64,000 nt of DNA, taken from JAGVPT01 sp963717445 (GTDB lineage Bacteria > Bacteroidota > Ignavibacteria > UBA10030 > UBA8401). This document shows, piece by piece, positions 1 through 8,683 of the stretch. The translations under genes and the position numbers were made by a program. The stretch lies in assembly GCA_963717445.1 (NCBI GenBank), contig OY970334.1, positions 3,658,001 through 3,722,000 of the forward strand, in the 5' to 3' direction. The number at the start of each line of letters is the position of its first letter. The first letter of the stretch is position 1. The notes beneath the pieces are model-generated. The model was not told where the DNA came from and made no database searches. It was given only the letters and a program-made list of their open reading frames with translations.

Positions 1-66
1 TTCAATTCGTTTTGGCAAATTACCAGCAGCTTTAATGATTGTCGGTTGTAAGATCAGAGTTGGCAT
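1..66 (-). CDS. Cupin-domain protein, N-terminal part (runs off left edge)
   Basis: Only the first 22 codons are present on the minus strand. The ATG at 64-66 follows GGAG by eight bases, a good RBS. The visible N-terminus (MPTLILQPTIIKAAGN, then LPKRIE) resembles the opening of small cupin proteins that begin with PT.I.AAGN.PKRI and bind a metal in a beta-barrel. This is a family resemblance from memory over a very short stretch; metal ligands and the rest of the barrel lie outside the window. It would be the cargo of a cassette whose attC is further left, so the array probably continues beyond position 1. Confidence 0.45.
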   Translation of the reverse strand, partial: MPTLILQPTIIKAAGNLPKRIE

Positions 67-95
67 AGAAAATTCTCCATAATATTAAAGCTGCC

Positions 96-228
96 GCCTA
101 AAGAACCGAGGCTAAGCTATCCATTAAATTTTTTTCCGTGCAGCGAAATCACCGAGGCTGGTTTGGTCATCTTGCCGAGCGATGTTTGCGAGATCCGTGC
201 CTTCATAGAAGGGAACGAATGGTTAGGG
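96..228 (-). other. attC site, degenerate
   Basis: The R' core is damaged (GCCTAAA instead of GCCTAAC) but the adjoining CCGAGGCTAAGCT arm and the R'' core GTTAGGG are recognisable. It carries the small membrane-protein cassette to its right. The loss of AAC at R' suggests it recombines poorly or not at all. Confidence 0.7.
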
Positions 229-597
229 CGCCAACGATTTTGTGTGCACCTCAGTTCGATACTTCCAGTTTACAAAGAATAAAATGCTTATGAGCACCAT
301 TGGTCCGGCTACGACGAAATAAACTGATAAAGGAAATCTCCGCCAGGCCATGACAACATACGATACTGCAAGGATAAGGAATGCAATACCTCCAATCCAT
401 TCCCATCGCCAGGCAATAATTAAGAAAAGTAGAATAATGATGCTGGGAATGAGATGAATTGCAAGTGCAAGCAAGGTTTTCCAGAAATCATATCCTTCAT
501 TGAAGACGTCCAGAGCAAATATGGAGAGAAAGAGGGCGAAGAGAATGCTTAAGACTCGTGGGGACCAAAAGAGTATTCGTTTCGATGTTTTATTCAT
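223..597 (-). CDS. Small integral membrane protein, unknown function
   Basis: A 124-residue protein with about four hydrophobic segments (roughly residues 12-32, 40-64, 66-84 and 90-110) and a short basic N-terminus, so very likely an inner-membrane protein. I do not recognise a family. Its stop codon TAA is formed by the R'' core GTTAGGG of the adjacent attC, so the last codons abut the recombination site. The start ATG at 595-597 has only a modest upstream AGGAG-like element. It is the single cargo gene of its cassette and reads in the array direction. Confidence 0.65.
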   Translation of the reverse strand: MNKTSKRILFWSPRVLSILFALFLSIFALDVFNEGYDFWKTLLALAIHLIPSIIILLFLIIAWRWEWIGGIAFLILAVSYVVMAWRRFPLSVYFVVAGPMVLISILFFVNWKYRTEVHTKSLAP

Positions 598-625
598 GAG
601 AATTTGCTCCTCTGTTGTTTTGGCT

Positions 626-738
626 GCCTAACGATATAGAGCTAAGCTGACGGCAGCGTTCAGCAAGTTAATGGTTCGTCGGCTTGTCGAGCGATTTTGT
701 GAGACCCGCCGTTCCTTGGCGGGATCGAAAGGTTAGGC
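626..738 (-). other. attC site, left-type with extra hairpin
   Basis: Cores GCCTAAC and GTTAGGC are intact. The middle is shorter than usual (113 bp in total) and contains the extra hairpin CCCGCCGTTCCTTGGCGGG near R'', typical of the left part of the array. It belongs to the VOC-protein cassette. Confidence 0.85.
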
Positions 739-1173
739 CGCGCGGGGCGAAGAGATTACCAGCTTGAATCCGTCTGGATCCTTCAACGGGAATAAGCGCG
801 AGCCCCAAGGCGTGTCGACAGGCTCCGACTCCAGGGTGCCGCCATGCTCTTTAATCCGTTTTGCAACCTCGTCGATGTTCTGATCGGTTGTAATCCGTAG
901 CGAAAACCCCTCTCCTTTGACCCGGTTCCATCCCTTGGCGCCGTCATCTTGATTGATCGAGAGCCTGACATCCCCGGCTTTAAGCGCCACTCCTCGTAAC
1001 TTTCCTTCTCGTTCAATTTTGCGTTCGATGGTGAATCCCAGCACTTCTTGATACCATGCAAGGCTCTTGCTAAGGTCCTTCACTGTCAGTGAGGCCGAGA
1101 GGGTGATGGCATGGAATGAAGCAGGTTCGGTATGTCTGTTCGTGCCGTCGGAAATCGATGAATTGGTACTCAT
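733..1173 (-). CDS. VOC-superfamily (glyoxalase/bleomycin-resistance-like) protein
   Basis: The protein has the vicinal-oxygen-chelate pattern: a beta-alpha-beta start around SLTVKDLSKSLAWYQEVLGF, a central strand around VALKAGDVRLSINQDD, and a C-terminal GSRLFPLKDPDGFKLVI strand with the DPDG turn seen in this family. Such proteins bind metal-dependent substrates or sequester small toxic molecules; the substrate cannot be told. I place the start at the ATG at 1171-1173, because AAAGGA lies just upstream; the longer frame to 1245 adds an unrelated basic leader. The stop TAA comes from the R'' core of the neighbouring attC. Confidence 0.85.
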   Translation of the reverse strand: MSTNSSISDGTNRHTEPASFHAITLSASLTVKDLSKSLAWYQEVLGFTIERKIEREGKLRGVALKAGDVRLSINQDDGAKGWNRVKGEGFSLRITTDQNIDEVAKRIKEHGGTLESEPVDTPWGSRLFPLKDPDGFKLVISSPRAA

Positions 1174-1270
1174 AGGATATCCTTTATATGGTTTACGGAT
1201 GTTTGGATTTTTAAAAACACCTGACCCGATGGTTTGGCGGCTCAATCCGGATTTACGCCGCCTCGAATGT

Positions 1271-1318
1271 AGCTAACAAGCCGCGGCCACGCTGTCTACA
1301 ACTCTTCGAGCCATTCTA
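1271..1318 (-). other. attC remnant (R'/L' half only)
   Basis: AGCTAAC is followed by a sequence resembling the R' half of the left-type attC sites (GCTGTCTACAACTCTTCGAG). No R'' core follows within 300 bp, so only half of a site seems to survive upstream of the VOC gene. Confidence 0.45.
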
Positions 1319-1363
1319 CAAATCAACGATGCATAAAAACGTGATGGGCATATCAAAACACTT

Positions 1364-2731
1364 TCATGGATTTATTTCTTTATACAAGGCAAAGGATAGA
1401 ATGTTGACCTCCTCGTTTTGTTCCAATATGGGATCTTTATTCGTATCGTAAACTTGAACCCCGACACAGTTAGTCAAAAACTTGCGGACCGTGTATTGAT
1501 CATCCGGCGTGGTTAGAATGTTGTGCTTAAGGACATAATATAATCCGTGGATGAAATTTGAAGGAACTACGCCGTAGCGATAATCACGTCCTATGGTGTC
1601 GGTCGATGCCTGCATTTTATAAGCCCAGAATCTACCCTCGACATCCAACCTGGCACCGCCGCTATTGGTCATCCCAGGAATTAAAAAATGATTTATAGTT
1701 TTATATATTTGACTTTTTATATTCGATGAAAGACTAACATCATAAGTTGATGGAAGAACTGAATAGAGATCTGCCAGGCTTCGTAAAATAATTCCTGCAT
1801 ACCAAGGAGCCGCATCATGATAATTAGCCGGATTGCCGGGAGAAAACCAAGCGCCATTACTATCTTGGTAATTCTGAATTTCATTTATGTATTTCGTGAT
1901 AGCGCGGCTAAGGTATTTTTCGTCACCGGTAATTTCAAAAGCGGACGTCAGCCCTAGTATTGAAAACGCTTTATAATTTGTCGGAAAATCTATGTCATCG
2001 TGTGATAATAAAAAATCTGCAGCTTTCCGAATCGATGCTACTATTTGCGCTAGAAATATCGGATTGTTATAGCCTTGTATATTTTTTAGAAAATAGTATC
2101 CTTCACACATTGCCCTGACTGCTTCTCCGGCATCATAAGCCGTTTCCAGGTTCTTTGTAGTTACATCGTTGAGATTTGGACTCGCTTGTGCTTCTCTCTG
2201 GTGCCACTGGTAGTACCCACCGTCACCCAACTGTTCATCGATTAAGTATTGCAAACCCGAAACAATTTTATTTTGATAGGAACTTTTTGTTGAGGAATCA
2301 GTTTCAAAAACATATAGATGAACGTATGCCTGGATCATACACGCCGTAAAATAAATGTACGGATGAGTGCCCCAGTACGTATTTGGTCCACTGGGATGCT
2401 CGGACCACAGTAAATCATATCTCGCTAAATCTAAGCGACCTGCAATCGAAAATCGGTCAACATAAATCGAAAATCTCCCTCTTCCCCATGAACCTTCACC
2501 CCAACGCTCAGTGGAGCTTATGGTCGCTCCTGAAGGTGTTAGTTGAGTGACCTTGTATTCATTGTAAATAAAATCACAATACGTAGTAATTTTATTGATC
2601 GCATTATTAAGTTCCATGGAGTGAAAAGCATCGCCAATCACGTACGAAGGAATACTGCTCATTTGGGTACCTGACGGACCTTGAGAAAAAGCAATGTGAA
2701 TACAGAAAACGAATAAGCAAAGATTTTTCAT
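1364..2731 (-). CDS. Secreted protein of unknown function, possibly an alpha/alpha-barrel enzyme
   Basis: The 455-residue protein starts with a short signal peptide (hydrophobic LCLFVFCIHIAFS, cleavage near FSQG). The mature part is rich in aromatic residues and helices, with repeated Tyr/Trp-rich helical stretches (for example GGYYQWHQREA near 175 and YHDAAPWYAGIILRSLADL near 305). This resembles (alpha/alpha)6 toroids of polysaccharide-active enzymes such as lyases or epimerases. I cannot name a family or catalytic residues. No T9SS tail is visible at the C-terminus. The region to its left has a damaged attC, so this cassette is probably fixed. Confidence 0.6.
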   Translation of the reverse strand: MKNLCLFVFCIHIAFSQGPSGTQMSSIPSYVIGDAFHSMELNNAINKITTYCDFIYNEYKVTQLTPSGATISSTERWGEGSWGRGRFSIYVDRFSIAGRLDLARYDLLWSEHPSGPNTYWGTHPYIYFTACMIQAYVHLYVFETDSSTKSSYQNKIVSGLQYLIDEQLGDGGYYQWHQREAQASPNLNDVTTKNLETAYDAGEAVRAMCEGYYFLKNIQGYNNPIFLAQIVASIRKAADFLLSHDDIDFPTNYKAFSILGLTSAFEITGDEKYLSRAITKYINEIQNYQDSNGAWFSPGNPANYHDAAPWYAGIILRSLADLYSVLPSTYDVSLSSNIKSQIYKTINHFLIPGMTNSGGARLDVEGRFWAYKMQASTDTIGRDYRYGVVPSNFIHGLYYVLKHNILTTPDDQYTVRKFLTNCVGVQVYDTNKDPILEQNEEVNILSFALYKEINP

Positions 2732-2755
2732 TGTTACGATCGGAAATTGGTACTT

Positions 2756-2866
2756 GAGACTTCTGAAAAATTGTCTCTCGCCAAGCCGCGAAGGCGCAAA
2801 GACTCTGTTTTTAAATCACTTTGCGTCTTTGCGTGAGTCATACTTTTAAAATTATTCAGAAGTCTC
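2756..2866. repeat. MITE-like palindromic repeat
   Basis: A 111-bp element bounded by a perfect 12-bp inverted repeat (GAGACTTCTGAA at the left, TTCAGAAGTCTC at the right). It has an inner palindromic part with GCGCAAAGACTC and TTTGCGTCTTTGCG arms. No ORF. Such CGCAAAGACGCAAAG-like repeats are typical of small non-autonomous mobile or REP-type elements. Confidence 0.6.
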
Positions 2867-3040
2867 TACTTTTAATTCACCATCGCTTAAAACCGAAATG
2901 GATGTTGGGATCTTAATTTCTATTGTTCAATACTTCAAATTAACGGAGAGATTAAAGTCTTTTAGCTCTTTACTGTTGTTGTCGGTTAGAATACTATCTA
3001 CCAAATATGAATATATATTCCCGTCAATGTAATTGTTATA
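2867..3040. other. Non-coding spacer
   Basis: AT-rich DNA between the repeat and the attC remnant. I see no convincing ORF, promoter or hairpin in it. Confidence 0.5.
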
Positions 3041-3140
3041 CTAAGCTGTCTACGACTCCCTACGGGTCTTCGACCCGAAGGGTAGTTGATTGCGAGTCGT
3101 AAACTCGCAGCGCGGCGATGTGAAGCCAGTTTCCGGCTTG
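3041..3140 (-). other. attC remnant without core sites
   Basis: CTAAGCTGTCTACGACTCCC, the CGGGTCTTCGACCCG hairpin and the GCAGCCAGTTT-like stretch match the middle of the attC at 9044-9320. Neither an R' nor an R'' core is present, so the site should be inactive. Confidence 0.6.
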
Positions 3141-4637
3141 TCAGTTTGATATTTCATAAAATAATTCAGGTCTCGTTTGTGCCCCAGTGATCGGCCAAAA
3201 GACTTTTCTTGAATTGAATACGCTAGGCGTTAATCTATAATTGAGCGCCAATTCATTTTCTATTTCACTTATATCGTTGTCAAGAATAATTGCTCCAAAC
3301 TGTTTGCAACTAACGGCTTCAACCAACTGCAGGCAAAGCTTAGTTTTCTTTAATTCATCATTGCCTCGTAAAACATCTCCAATTGCCATCCAATGCGCGT
3401 GACTTTTTTTCCCGGCGAGCGATGATAGGTAGCCATGACAAGGAATAAAAACCTCCCCTTTGATCTCTTTAACTCTGTTGACAAAAGCATCGCCAGCCTT
3501 TAAATCTTCTCTTGAGGGAAGTACATCAAATGGATTATAGACTAATACATGAAACTGAGCCAAACAGGCAATAAATACAACAATGTTGATTGCTCTCATA
3601 TCTTGCGGGAGAGCATTCTTTTGTCTCAGGAACCGTGTGATGACAGAGCCGGAGATGATTGCTTGAATTGCTAAACCGAAGAAGATCGCTAAAGCTACGT
3701 AGGCTGGCAACAAATCATTATTGTAAGAACCTGAATGAATTCTCGATAACCACGATGTTCCAATCATACCGACAAGAAATATGATATAATATCCATTTGT
3801 TTTTCTTTTTGGTCTCCGGAGAAGAATAAAACAATAACATACGGAAATCACAAGCGCTATTGATACATCCTTCATGTCGCGTATCCAAAATACAATAATT
3901 TGATACGGGAGCATTTTGTGTTGTAGCGGTAGATCAAAAACATAATAGCTGTACCATCCTTGACTTACCCAATTCATTACTAATGTACTCATTGTTAAAC
4001 ACAACAATACTGTTGCAGGAAATAGAAGCTTCTTCCATTGATATAAGTAAATGAAAGAATACACGCTCATAGATATGCCTACAACAATCGCCGATTGCTT
4101 TGTGAAGAATGACAAAAAAATCAGTATTCCTGAGGTTATCAAGGAGAGAGTGCTTTCATGGAAACGCAGAAGATAAACACCCCAAAGTAAAAACAATAAA
4201 AATAGCGAATCCACCCTTGCAAGATCTAACCAAGCGCCTCCAATTCTGTATGTCGCTGCAAATAACCCTATTGACGCGAATGCACAAATTAGTGATTGGG
4301 TTTCTTTTCTAACAAATTTGAAAATAATAATGAAACTACCAAAAGATGCGAAAAGTGAAATACAACGGAGAGAAAGGAAGCCCGTACCCAATATTTTTGA
4401 AAAAATCATCCCTAGATAGTAAAACAATGGTGTATAGATAAATGGAGTGAATTCAATCGAAGGTTCTGTGTAAAGTTGTTTTCCTGAAAGCAGTCGAGAC
4501 ACGTGGTCGACCATGCCGCCTTCCATCCATTCAAGCTCATATGGATAGAAAATATGTTTTACGGCAACAAAAATATAGACAAGAAGAAATGAGGCCGAAC
4601 ACAAAACGAGGAGATATTTAATGGGCTTTATCGACAC
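3141..4637 (-). CDS. Polytopic membrane glycosyltransferase-like protein (PMT/ArnT-like)
   Basis: A 498-residue membrane protein with 10-12 predicted hydrophobic helices. After the first helix comes an acidic loop (YELEWMEGGMVDHV, residues 33-46) followed by a Tyr/Pro-rich stretch (SIEFTPFIYTPLFYYL). This layout is typical of GT-C glycosyltransferases of the dolichyl-phosphate-mannose/ArnT type, which transfer sugars from lipid carriers on the outer face of the membrane. The C-terminal ~130 residues form a soluble domain. The acceptor is unknown. The stop lies in the remnant attC at its left. No partner glycan genes are present, consistent with a stand-alone cassette. Confidence 0.65.
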   Translation of the reverse strand: MSIKPIKYLLVLCSASFLLVYIFVAVKHIFYPYELEWMEGGMVDHVSRLLSGKQLYTEPSIEFTPFIYTPLFYYLGMIFSKILGTGFLSLRCISLFASFGSFIIIFKFVRKETQSLICAFASIGLFAATYRIGGAWLDLARVDSLFLLFLLWGVYLLRFHESTLSLITSGILIFLSFFTKQSAIVVGISMSVYSFIYLYQWKKLLFPATVLLCLTMSTLVMNWVSQGWYSYYVFDLPLQHKMLPYQIIVFWIRDMKDVSIALVISVCYCFILLRRPKRKTNGYYIIFLVGMIGTSWLSRIHSGSYNNDLLPAYVALAIFFGLAIQAIISGSVITRFLRQKNALPQDMRAINIVVFIACLAQFHVLVYNPFDVLPSREDLKAGDAFVNRVKEIKGEVFIPCHGYLSSLAGKKSHAHWMAIGDVLRGNDELKKTKLCLQLVEAVSCKQFGAIILDNDISEIENELALNYRLTPSVFNSRKVFWPITGAQTRPELFYEISN

Positions 4638-4669
4638 TTCAGGTTAATCGATGATCTTTTGATTTTGAG

Positions 4670-4716
4670 TCATCTGACACCTCCATCCTAACTAAGTTAA
4701 TAATGTGTCAGATGAT
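4670..4716. repeat. Inverted repeat, possible terminator or core-site remnant
   Basis: An 11-bp perfect inverted repeat (TCATCTGACAC and GTGTCAGATGA) flanks a 24-base loop containing TCCTAAC, an R'-like heptamer. It lies just after the DinB gene on the minus strand, where an attC would be expected. Confidence 0.45.
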
Positions 4717-4719
4717 ATT

Positions 4720-5250
4720 CTAACTAATACAGTTTTTCGTAGCTTCGTGGGATCGTTTCTTCCACTGCCACAGTCCAGCCGTAATGCTTTGCGGCAGACG
4801 ATGGCCCAATTCTCTAGCTACTAAAACAATTTGTCCGCGATGGTGAGCCTCGTGGGCTACAAGATAGACCATGAAGTGTACGACATCAGAGGGAATATTG
4901 CTCCATGTAACGCTAATGTTCAATATACCGTTTTGCTCAAGACCCGCGTTCAGCAGCTCAATGATTCCTTTACTGCTCTGTTTTAGTGCGCGAAGCAATT
5001 GTGCTCGGTTGACGTGTCTGCGGTCAACACTTTTGGGTATCTTGATTCCATATTGATTCCCAATCATTTTGATCCACATACAGCGCGCATTATGAATGTG
5101 GCCAGCAATCATTCGGACGGTGCGTCGTGGCGCGCCAGGAATCTTCATATTCCACAATTCGCCGGGAAGATTCTCGAAGAAAAACTCCGTCACACGATTA
5201 TTGGTTTGCCACGTGGCGATTACGGTATGGTAGTGATTGTCTAAGTTCAT
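4720..5250 (-). CDS. DinB-family protein
   Basis: A 176-residue four-helix-bundle protein of the DinB/YfiT type. The metal-binding histidines expected in the family are visible: GHIHNARCMW in the first half and LVAHEAHHRGQIV near residue 135. Family members are putative metal-dependent transferases, some using bacillithiol or mycothiol; the substrate here is unknown. The start ATG at 5248-5250 is the first in frame. Two further DinB cassettes occur in this array (43384-43860 and 55749-56273), but the three proteins differ clearly in sequence. Confidence 0.8.
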   Translation of the reverse strand: MNLDNHYHTVIATWQTNNRVTEFFFENLPGELWNMKIPGAPRRTVRMIAGHIHNARCMWIKMIGNQYGIKIPKSVDRRHVNRAQLLRALKQSSKGIIELLNAGLEQNGILNISVTWSNIPSDVVHFMVYLVAHEAHHRGQIVLVARELGHRLPQSITAGLWQWKKRSHEATKNCIS

Positions 5251-5287
5251 CGATACTTTGAGAATGTTTCTTGTGCATGTAAGGCGG

Positions 5288-5316
5288 CGTCTAACGTATT
5301 GGGTTAAGCTGCGGCG
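5288..5316 (-). other. attC remnant (R'/L' half)
   Basis: GTCTAAC followed by GGTTAAGCTGCGGCG matches the R' side of an attC site. No L''/R'' side follows. The end of the SRPBCC gene runs into this half-site. Confidence 0.5.
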
Positions 5317-5774
5317 CCATGCGATGTATTTGCATCGGGATTATGGTCTGCAACAAGATTTAACATTATGCCGTGTTCAAGGAATGCTTTACACCCAGCA
5401 AGCAATAAAGAAAAACCACCCATTGAATCTATTGCCTGACTCACCACCTGGTCGTCATCTCCGGTAAACCCCGAGCTAATAATGCTCACAAAAGTTGTGT
5501 TATCGCTTTTCGGGATAAACACCCATTCAACAGGAGTTGGCCATTCTATAAGTATTCGTTTATTTTGCTCTATGGCTTTTACAGAAACTTGCGCAAAAAC
5601 ACCAAACATCTCCCAGTCCCAACGGACGTTTTTTCCTGGTTCTAATTTTCCGCTACTTTTTGTGAACCAGAATTTAGTCGTGATGGCTGGATCAACGAAA
5701 GCCGCGAATACTTCTTTGATGGGTTTACGAATGAGCATTTCAGCTTTAGCAACAACAGGACGTTGAAGCGTCAT
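5304..5774 (-). CDS. SRPBCC / AHSA1-like domain protein
   Basis: A 156-residue START-like protein. It shows the family's opening IRKPIKEVFAAFVDPAITTKFWF, the central W-rich strand NVRWDWEMFGVFAQVSV, and a long C-terminal helix (MGGFSLLLAGCKAFLEHGI). These proteins bind hydrophobic ligands or assist chaperones (Aha1-like). The last residues (SHGAAA) and stop are encoded by the attC half-site 5288-5316, suggesting the natural C-terminus was lost when the cassette formed. Start at 5772-5774, preceded by GAAAGGAAAC. Confidence 0.8.
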   Translation of the reverse strand: MTLQRPVVAKAEMLIRKPIKEVFAAFVDPAITTKFWFTKSSGKLEPGKNVRWDWEMFGVFAQVSVKAIEQNKRILIEWPTPVEWVFIPKSDNTTFVSIISSGFTGDDDQVVSQAIDSMGGFSLLLAGCKAFLEHGIMLNLVADHNPDANTSHGAAA

Positions 5775-5912
5775 TCTTGTTTCCTTTCAATACTTTTTAT
5801 GTTTTGTAATTTGTTACAACAGGTTGCCTCGTAGAGTGAGTTGTAATAAAGATACAATTACTTCGCACGTGTTAAATCATCGGCGGCTGGTTCCGTCAGT
5901 CCCAAAGGGGAT

Positions 5913-7549
5913 GAGACTGTGTAAAAACTCGGAAACCTTTTGGTTGTTTGTACGTCTAACACGAAAACATTTGTATCACATTGATAGCCCAATTCCATGG
6001 ATCATATCAGCGGTATAGCACGAGAGCAAATCACTATGTTTCCGGAAGCGGTCGAGGATTACCTGAGTCCTGAGAATCCCGTGCGCTTCCTCGATGCCTT
6101 CGTGGACAATCTGGCAATGCGCAGTTTGGGATTCTCGCATGCGACAGTCGAAGAGACCGGACGTCCACCGTACGATCCGAAGGATTTGTTGAAGCTGTAC
6201 CTCTACGGCTACCTCAACCGCATTCGTTCCAGCCGTTTGCTGGAACGCGAGACAACACGCAATCTCGAAGTCTTCTGGTTGTTGAAACGCCTCTCGCCCG
6301 ATCACAAGACCATCAACAACTTCCGTAAGAACAATACCACAGCGCTCCGGGCTGTGTTCAAGCAGTTCGTGCTTATCTGTAAAGAATTGGAACTCTTCGG
6401 TAACGAATTGGTGGCTATCGACAGCACGAAATTTACGGCCTCCAATGCCCGCGATCGCATCAAAGATAAGAAACAACTGGACAAAAGTATTGCTCGCATC
6501 AATGAGTCGATCAAGGACTATCTTGCGCAACTCGACCACAACGATCATGCTGATGAAAATACAAGAACTTCTGTACCGCTCAGCAAAGAAGCACTCCAAA
6601 AGAAAATCGCCTTGCTCCATCAGCAGAAAGAACATCTTGAAGAAGCTTGCACCGAGCTTGAACGAAGTGGTGACAAGTACGTCTCATTAACCGATCCTGA
6701 CTGCCGATTAATGAAGAACGAACGCCGCATCGAAGGGGCCTATGCCGTGCAAACAGCCGTCGATGCCAAACATAAGCTTATTGTGGACTACGAACTGACA
6801 CAGGATGCCGCTGATAGCAATCATCTCTCATCGATGGCCCTGGCAGCCAAACAAATGCTCGGTGTTGAAACGCTCAATGTCTGCGCTGATGCCGGTTACT
6901 ACGACACCGTTGATCTCAAAAGCTGCGAAGACAGCGGGATCACTACCTATGTTCCTGTGCCAGAGCCTAAAATCTCGAAGAAGACCAACGTGCCAGCACC
7001 GGACTATTACCACGATAAGTTTATCTATGACCAGACCTCCGATACCTATCGTTGTCCACAAGGACATCCATTACAGTATTATACAACCACTCACAAACAA
7101 GACAGTCGCCTCATTCGTATCTATCGAACCAGGGCGTGTCGAGACTGTCCTGTTCGTAGGCTGTGCACAACTTCACCACGTGGCCGATACGTGTACCGTT
7201 GGGAACATGAAGCTGTCCTGGACCGACTCAAGCAACGCCTAGCGCGGGGAGCCGACATCATCAAACACCGTAAGGCCGTCATCGAACATATCTTTGGCAC
7301 CATTAAGAAAATCTGGGGCTATGGAACATTGCTCTTACGCCGCCTCAAGAATGTTGCCGGTGAAGTCGCGCTGATCAATCTCACATACAATATCAAACGA
7401 GTGCTCAATATCATAGGAACTCAGAAACTCATCCTCCACCTTCAAACGCCATAGTTGCCCCGCGGAGAGCTTCGTTCCCAACGGACCAGGCGGGTCGTCA
7501 AAGGGGAGCTTACATGTCAAAGAACGTGCCTCAGTTTTTACACAGTCTC
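5913..7549 (+). mobile_element. IS1182-family insertion sequence
   Basis: The element is bounded by a 17-bp inverted repeat, GAGACTGTGTAAAAACT at 5913-5929 and its complement at 7533-7549. It encloses one transposase gene and is about 1.64 kb. The flanking bases (GGAT and GGTT) suggest an imperfect or decayed 4-bp target duplication. It sits inside an attC site, in the opposite orientation to most cassettes. Confidence 0.85.
5997..7454 (+). CDS. IS1182-family transposase (DDE)
   Basis: A 485-residue transposase. The N-terminal DUF772-like region (GRPPYDPKDLLKLYLYGYLN, residues 56-75) is followed by an RNase H-like catalytic core. Likely acidic catalytic residues are in VAIDSTKF (about 140), CADAGYYD (about 296) and KAVIEHIFGTIKKIWG (about 427). 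Between them is a long charged coiled-coil insertion (KDKKQLDKSIARINESIKDY). It cuts and pastes the element between its 17-bp terminal repeats. The reading frame is intact, so the element could still be active. Confidence 0.9.
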   Translation: MDHISGIAREQITMFPEAVEDYLSPENPVRFLDAFVDNLAMRSLGFSHATVEETGRPPYDPKDLLKLYLYGYLNRIRSSRLLERETTRNLEVFWLLKRLSPDHKTINNFRKNNTTALRAVFKQFVLICKELELFGNELVAIDSTKFTASNARDRIKDKKQLDKSIARINESIKDYLAQLDHNDHADENTRTSVPLSKEALQKKIALLHQQKEHLEEACTELERSGDKYVSLTDPDCRLMKNERRIEGAYAVQTAVDAKHKLIVDYELTQDAADSNHLSSMALAAKQMLGVETLNVCADAGYYDTVDLKSCEDSGITTYVPVPEPKISKKTNVPAPDYYHDKFIYDQTSDTYRCPQGHPLQYYTTTHKQDSRLIRIYRTRACRDCPVRRLCTTSPRGRYVYRWEHEAVLDRLKQRLARGADIIKHRKAVIEHIFGTIKKIWGYGTLLLRRLKNVAGEVALINLTYNIKRVLNIIGTQKLILHLQTP

Positions 7550-7633
7550 GGTTCTTTCGGGACTTGTCGAGCGCTTTTTGCGCGGCCTGCGCTTTCTTAG
7601 TGGAGAACGATTGGTTAAACGGCAGCAATGTAA

Positions 7634-8062
7634 TTAATACTGATCTCTAACATAATAAAAATGAGAAAGCTCAGTCTCCCTTCCCGTTAAGTGCAATGTA
7701 TCGTTTCCACGGAATAAAACAAATTGACTGTCAGGAAAATCTTTGTTAATCCAATGAATCATAAAGACCTCATTTCGTCCACCGAGCTTGTTCGACGTAG
7801 AAAGCGTAAATGGTATCTGTCTCAATAATGTATCGTTGCGATAGAATAAAGCCGTGTCATTTTCTTGAAAGAAAACTCGCGCCGAATAACCTGATAATTC
7901 TGGCGTATGAATTGATCCAGTCCATTCGCCCTGTGTTTTGACCCATCGCCAGGAGCCATAAACCGAAAGGTTCCTTTTTGTATTGAACGGATTAAACTGG
8001 CAACCCCATATGGTGATAGAAGCCAGGAAGAAGAGAGTCAATCTGAATGATGTTATCATCAA
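7634..8062 (-). CDS. Lipoprotein, lipocalin-like, unknown function
   Basis: A 142-residue protein with a signal peptide and lipobox (SITIWGC, cysteine near residue 21), so it should be lipidated in the envelope. The mature part begins with SVYGSWRWVKTQGEWTG, a Trp-rich motif common in small Bacteroidota beta-barrel lipoproteins resembling lipocalins. The remainder is beta-rich with alternating hydrophobic residues. The ligand is unknown. The first ATG (8060-8062) and the second (8057-8059) are both possible starts. Confidence 0.7.
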   Translation of the reverse strand: MMITSFRLTLFFLASITIWGCQFNPFNTKRNLSVYGSWRWVKTQGEWTGSIHTPELSGYSARVFFQENDTALFYRNDTLLRQIPFTLSTSNKLGGRNEVFMIHWINKDFPDSQFVLFRGNDTLHLTGRETELSHFYYVRDQY

Positions 8063-8071
8063 TTTACACTA

Positions 8072-8091
8072 GGCTAATCCGCTGGTTAGGC
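8072..8091 (-). other. attC collapsed to two core sites
   Basis: GGCTAAT, six bases, then GTTAGGC: an R'-like and an R''-like core with nothing left between them. It sits at the cassette boundary left of the DUF4395 fragment and appears to be an attC whose folding arms were deleted. Confidence 0.5.
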
Positions 8092-8171
8092 GGGCACAGT
8101 TTGTCTCCTTCTTTAATGTAACTAAGTAGATATCAGTGCGTAACTTATGCGAACGTAAAAAGGGGAGTGAA

Positions 8172-8342
8172 ATGAATAAAATAATAGCTTTTGGAAAAGA
8201 TGTGAAAGGATATAACATCCCGGTTTTGAAAGCACGAGAAATAAGAGCATCAGCAGGAATACTATTTTTGGTTATATTAATCTCTTTAATGCTAATCATA
8301 TTTAAAAATGATTTCTTATTGATAACGTTTCTCTCTTTCTAG
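8172..8342 (+). pseudogene. DUF4395 protein, 5' fragment
   Basis: The 56-codon frame starts at ATG 8172-8174 after AGGGGAG. It reads as the first transmembrane part of DUF4395 membrane proteins, with YNIPVLKAREIRASAGILF as the family signature. Full members are about 140 residues with several helices and a conserved PKYAPSLILGR-type segment; that part is missing here. The frame ends at a TAG soon after the first helix, and no continuation is visible in other frames. The cassette probably captured only the 5' end, or the gene was truncated. It is on the plus strand, against the array. Confidence 0.65.
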
Positions 8343-8436
8343 AGTAGATTTGTTTTGTTGTTAAGGGCGATAGAATAAAATGGTCAGATGTGAACTGAGA
8401 GTCATAATTTAAAATGGGAATAATGCCGCTGAGACT

Positions 8437-8645
8437 GGCTAACGGACCGGAGCTAAGCTGTCTACGACTCTGCGAGTCGTAGACTCGTATAGCGGCAACG
8501 TGCAGCCAGTTCAGTGTAGAATATACGCGCCGCCAAATCGTCGATGGCTCCTTGCGTCAGTCCCAAAGAGATCCCTTTCGGGACTTGTCGAGCGATTTTT
8601 GCGAGACCCGCCGTTTTGTTTCTTGGCGGGAGCGACTAGTTAGGT
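8437..8645 (-). other. attC site, long left type
   Basis: R' GGCTAAC, R'' GTTAGGT, 209 bp. It has the extra arms CTACGACTCTGCGAGTCGTAG and CCCGCCG...GGCGGG. It carries the small membrane-protein cassette to its right. Confidence 0.9.
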
Positions 8646-8683
8646 CCCAGCATTTAATGTGATTGTGTTTCTTCCTTGTTGGT

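Larger units (their letters stand above)
5826..7620 (-). other. attC site split by an insertion sequence
   Basis: The inner part CATCGGCGGCTGGTTCCGTC lies left of the IS1182-family element. The rest (CTTTCGGGACTTGTCGAGCG and the R'' core GTTAAAC at 7614-7620) lies to its right. Joined, they read like the intact site at 9044-9320. The R' side at about 5826 is degenerate. The site can no longer fold. Confidence 0.65.
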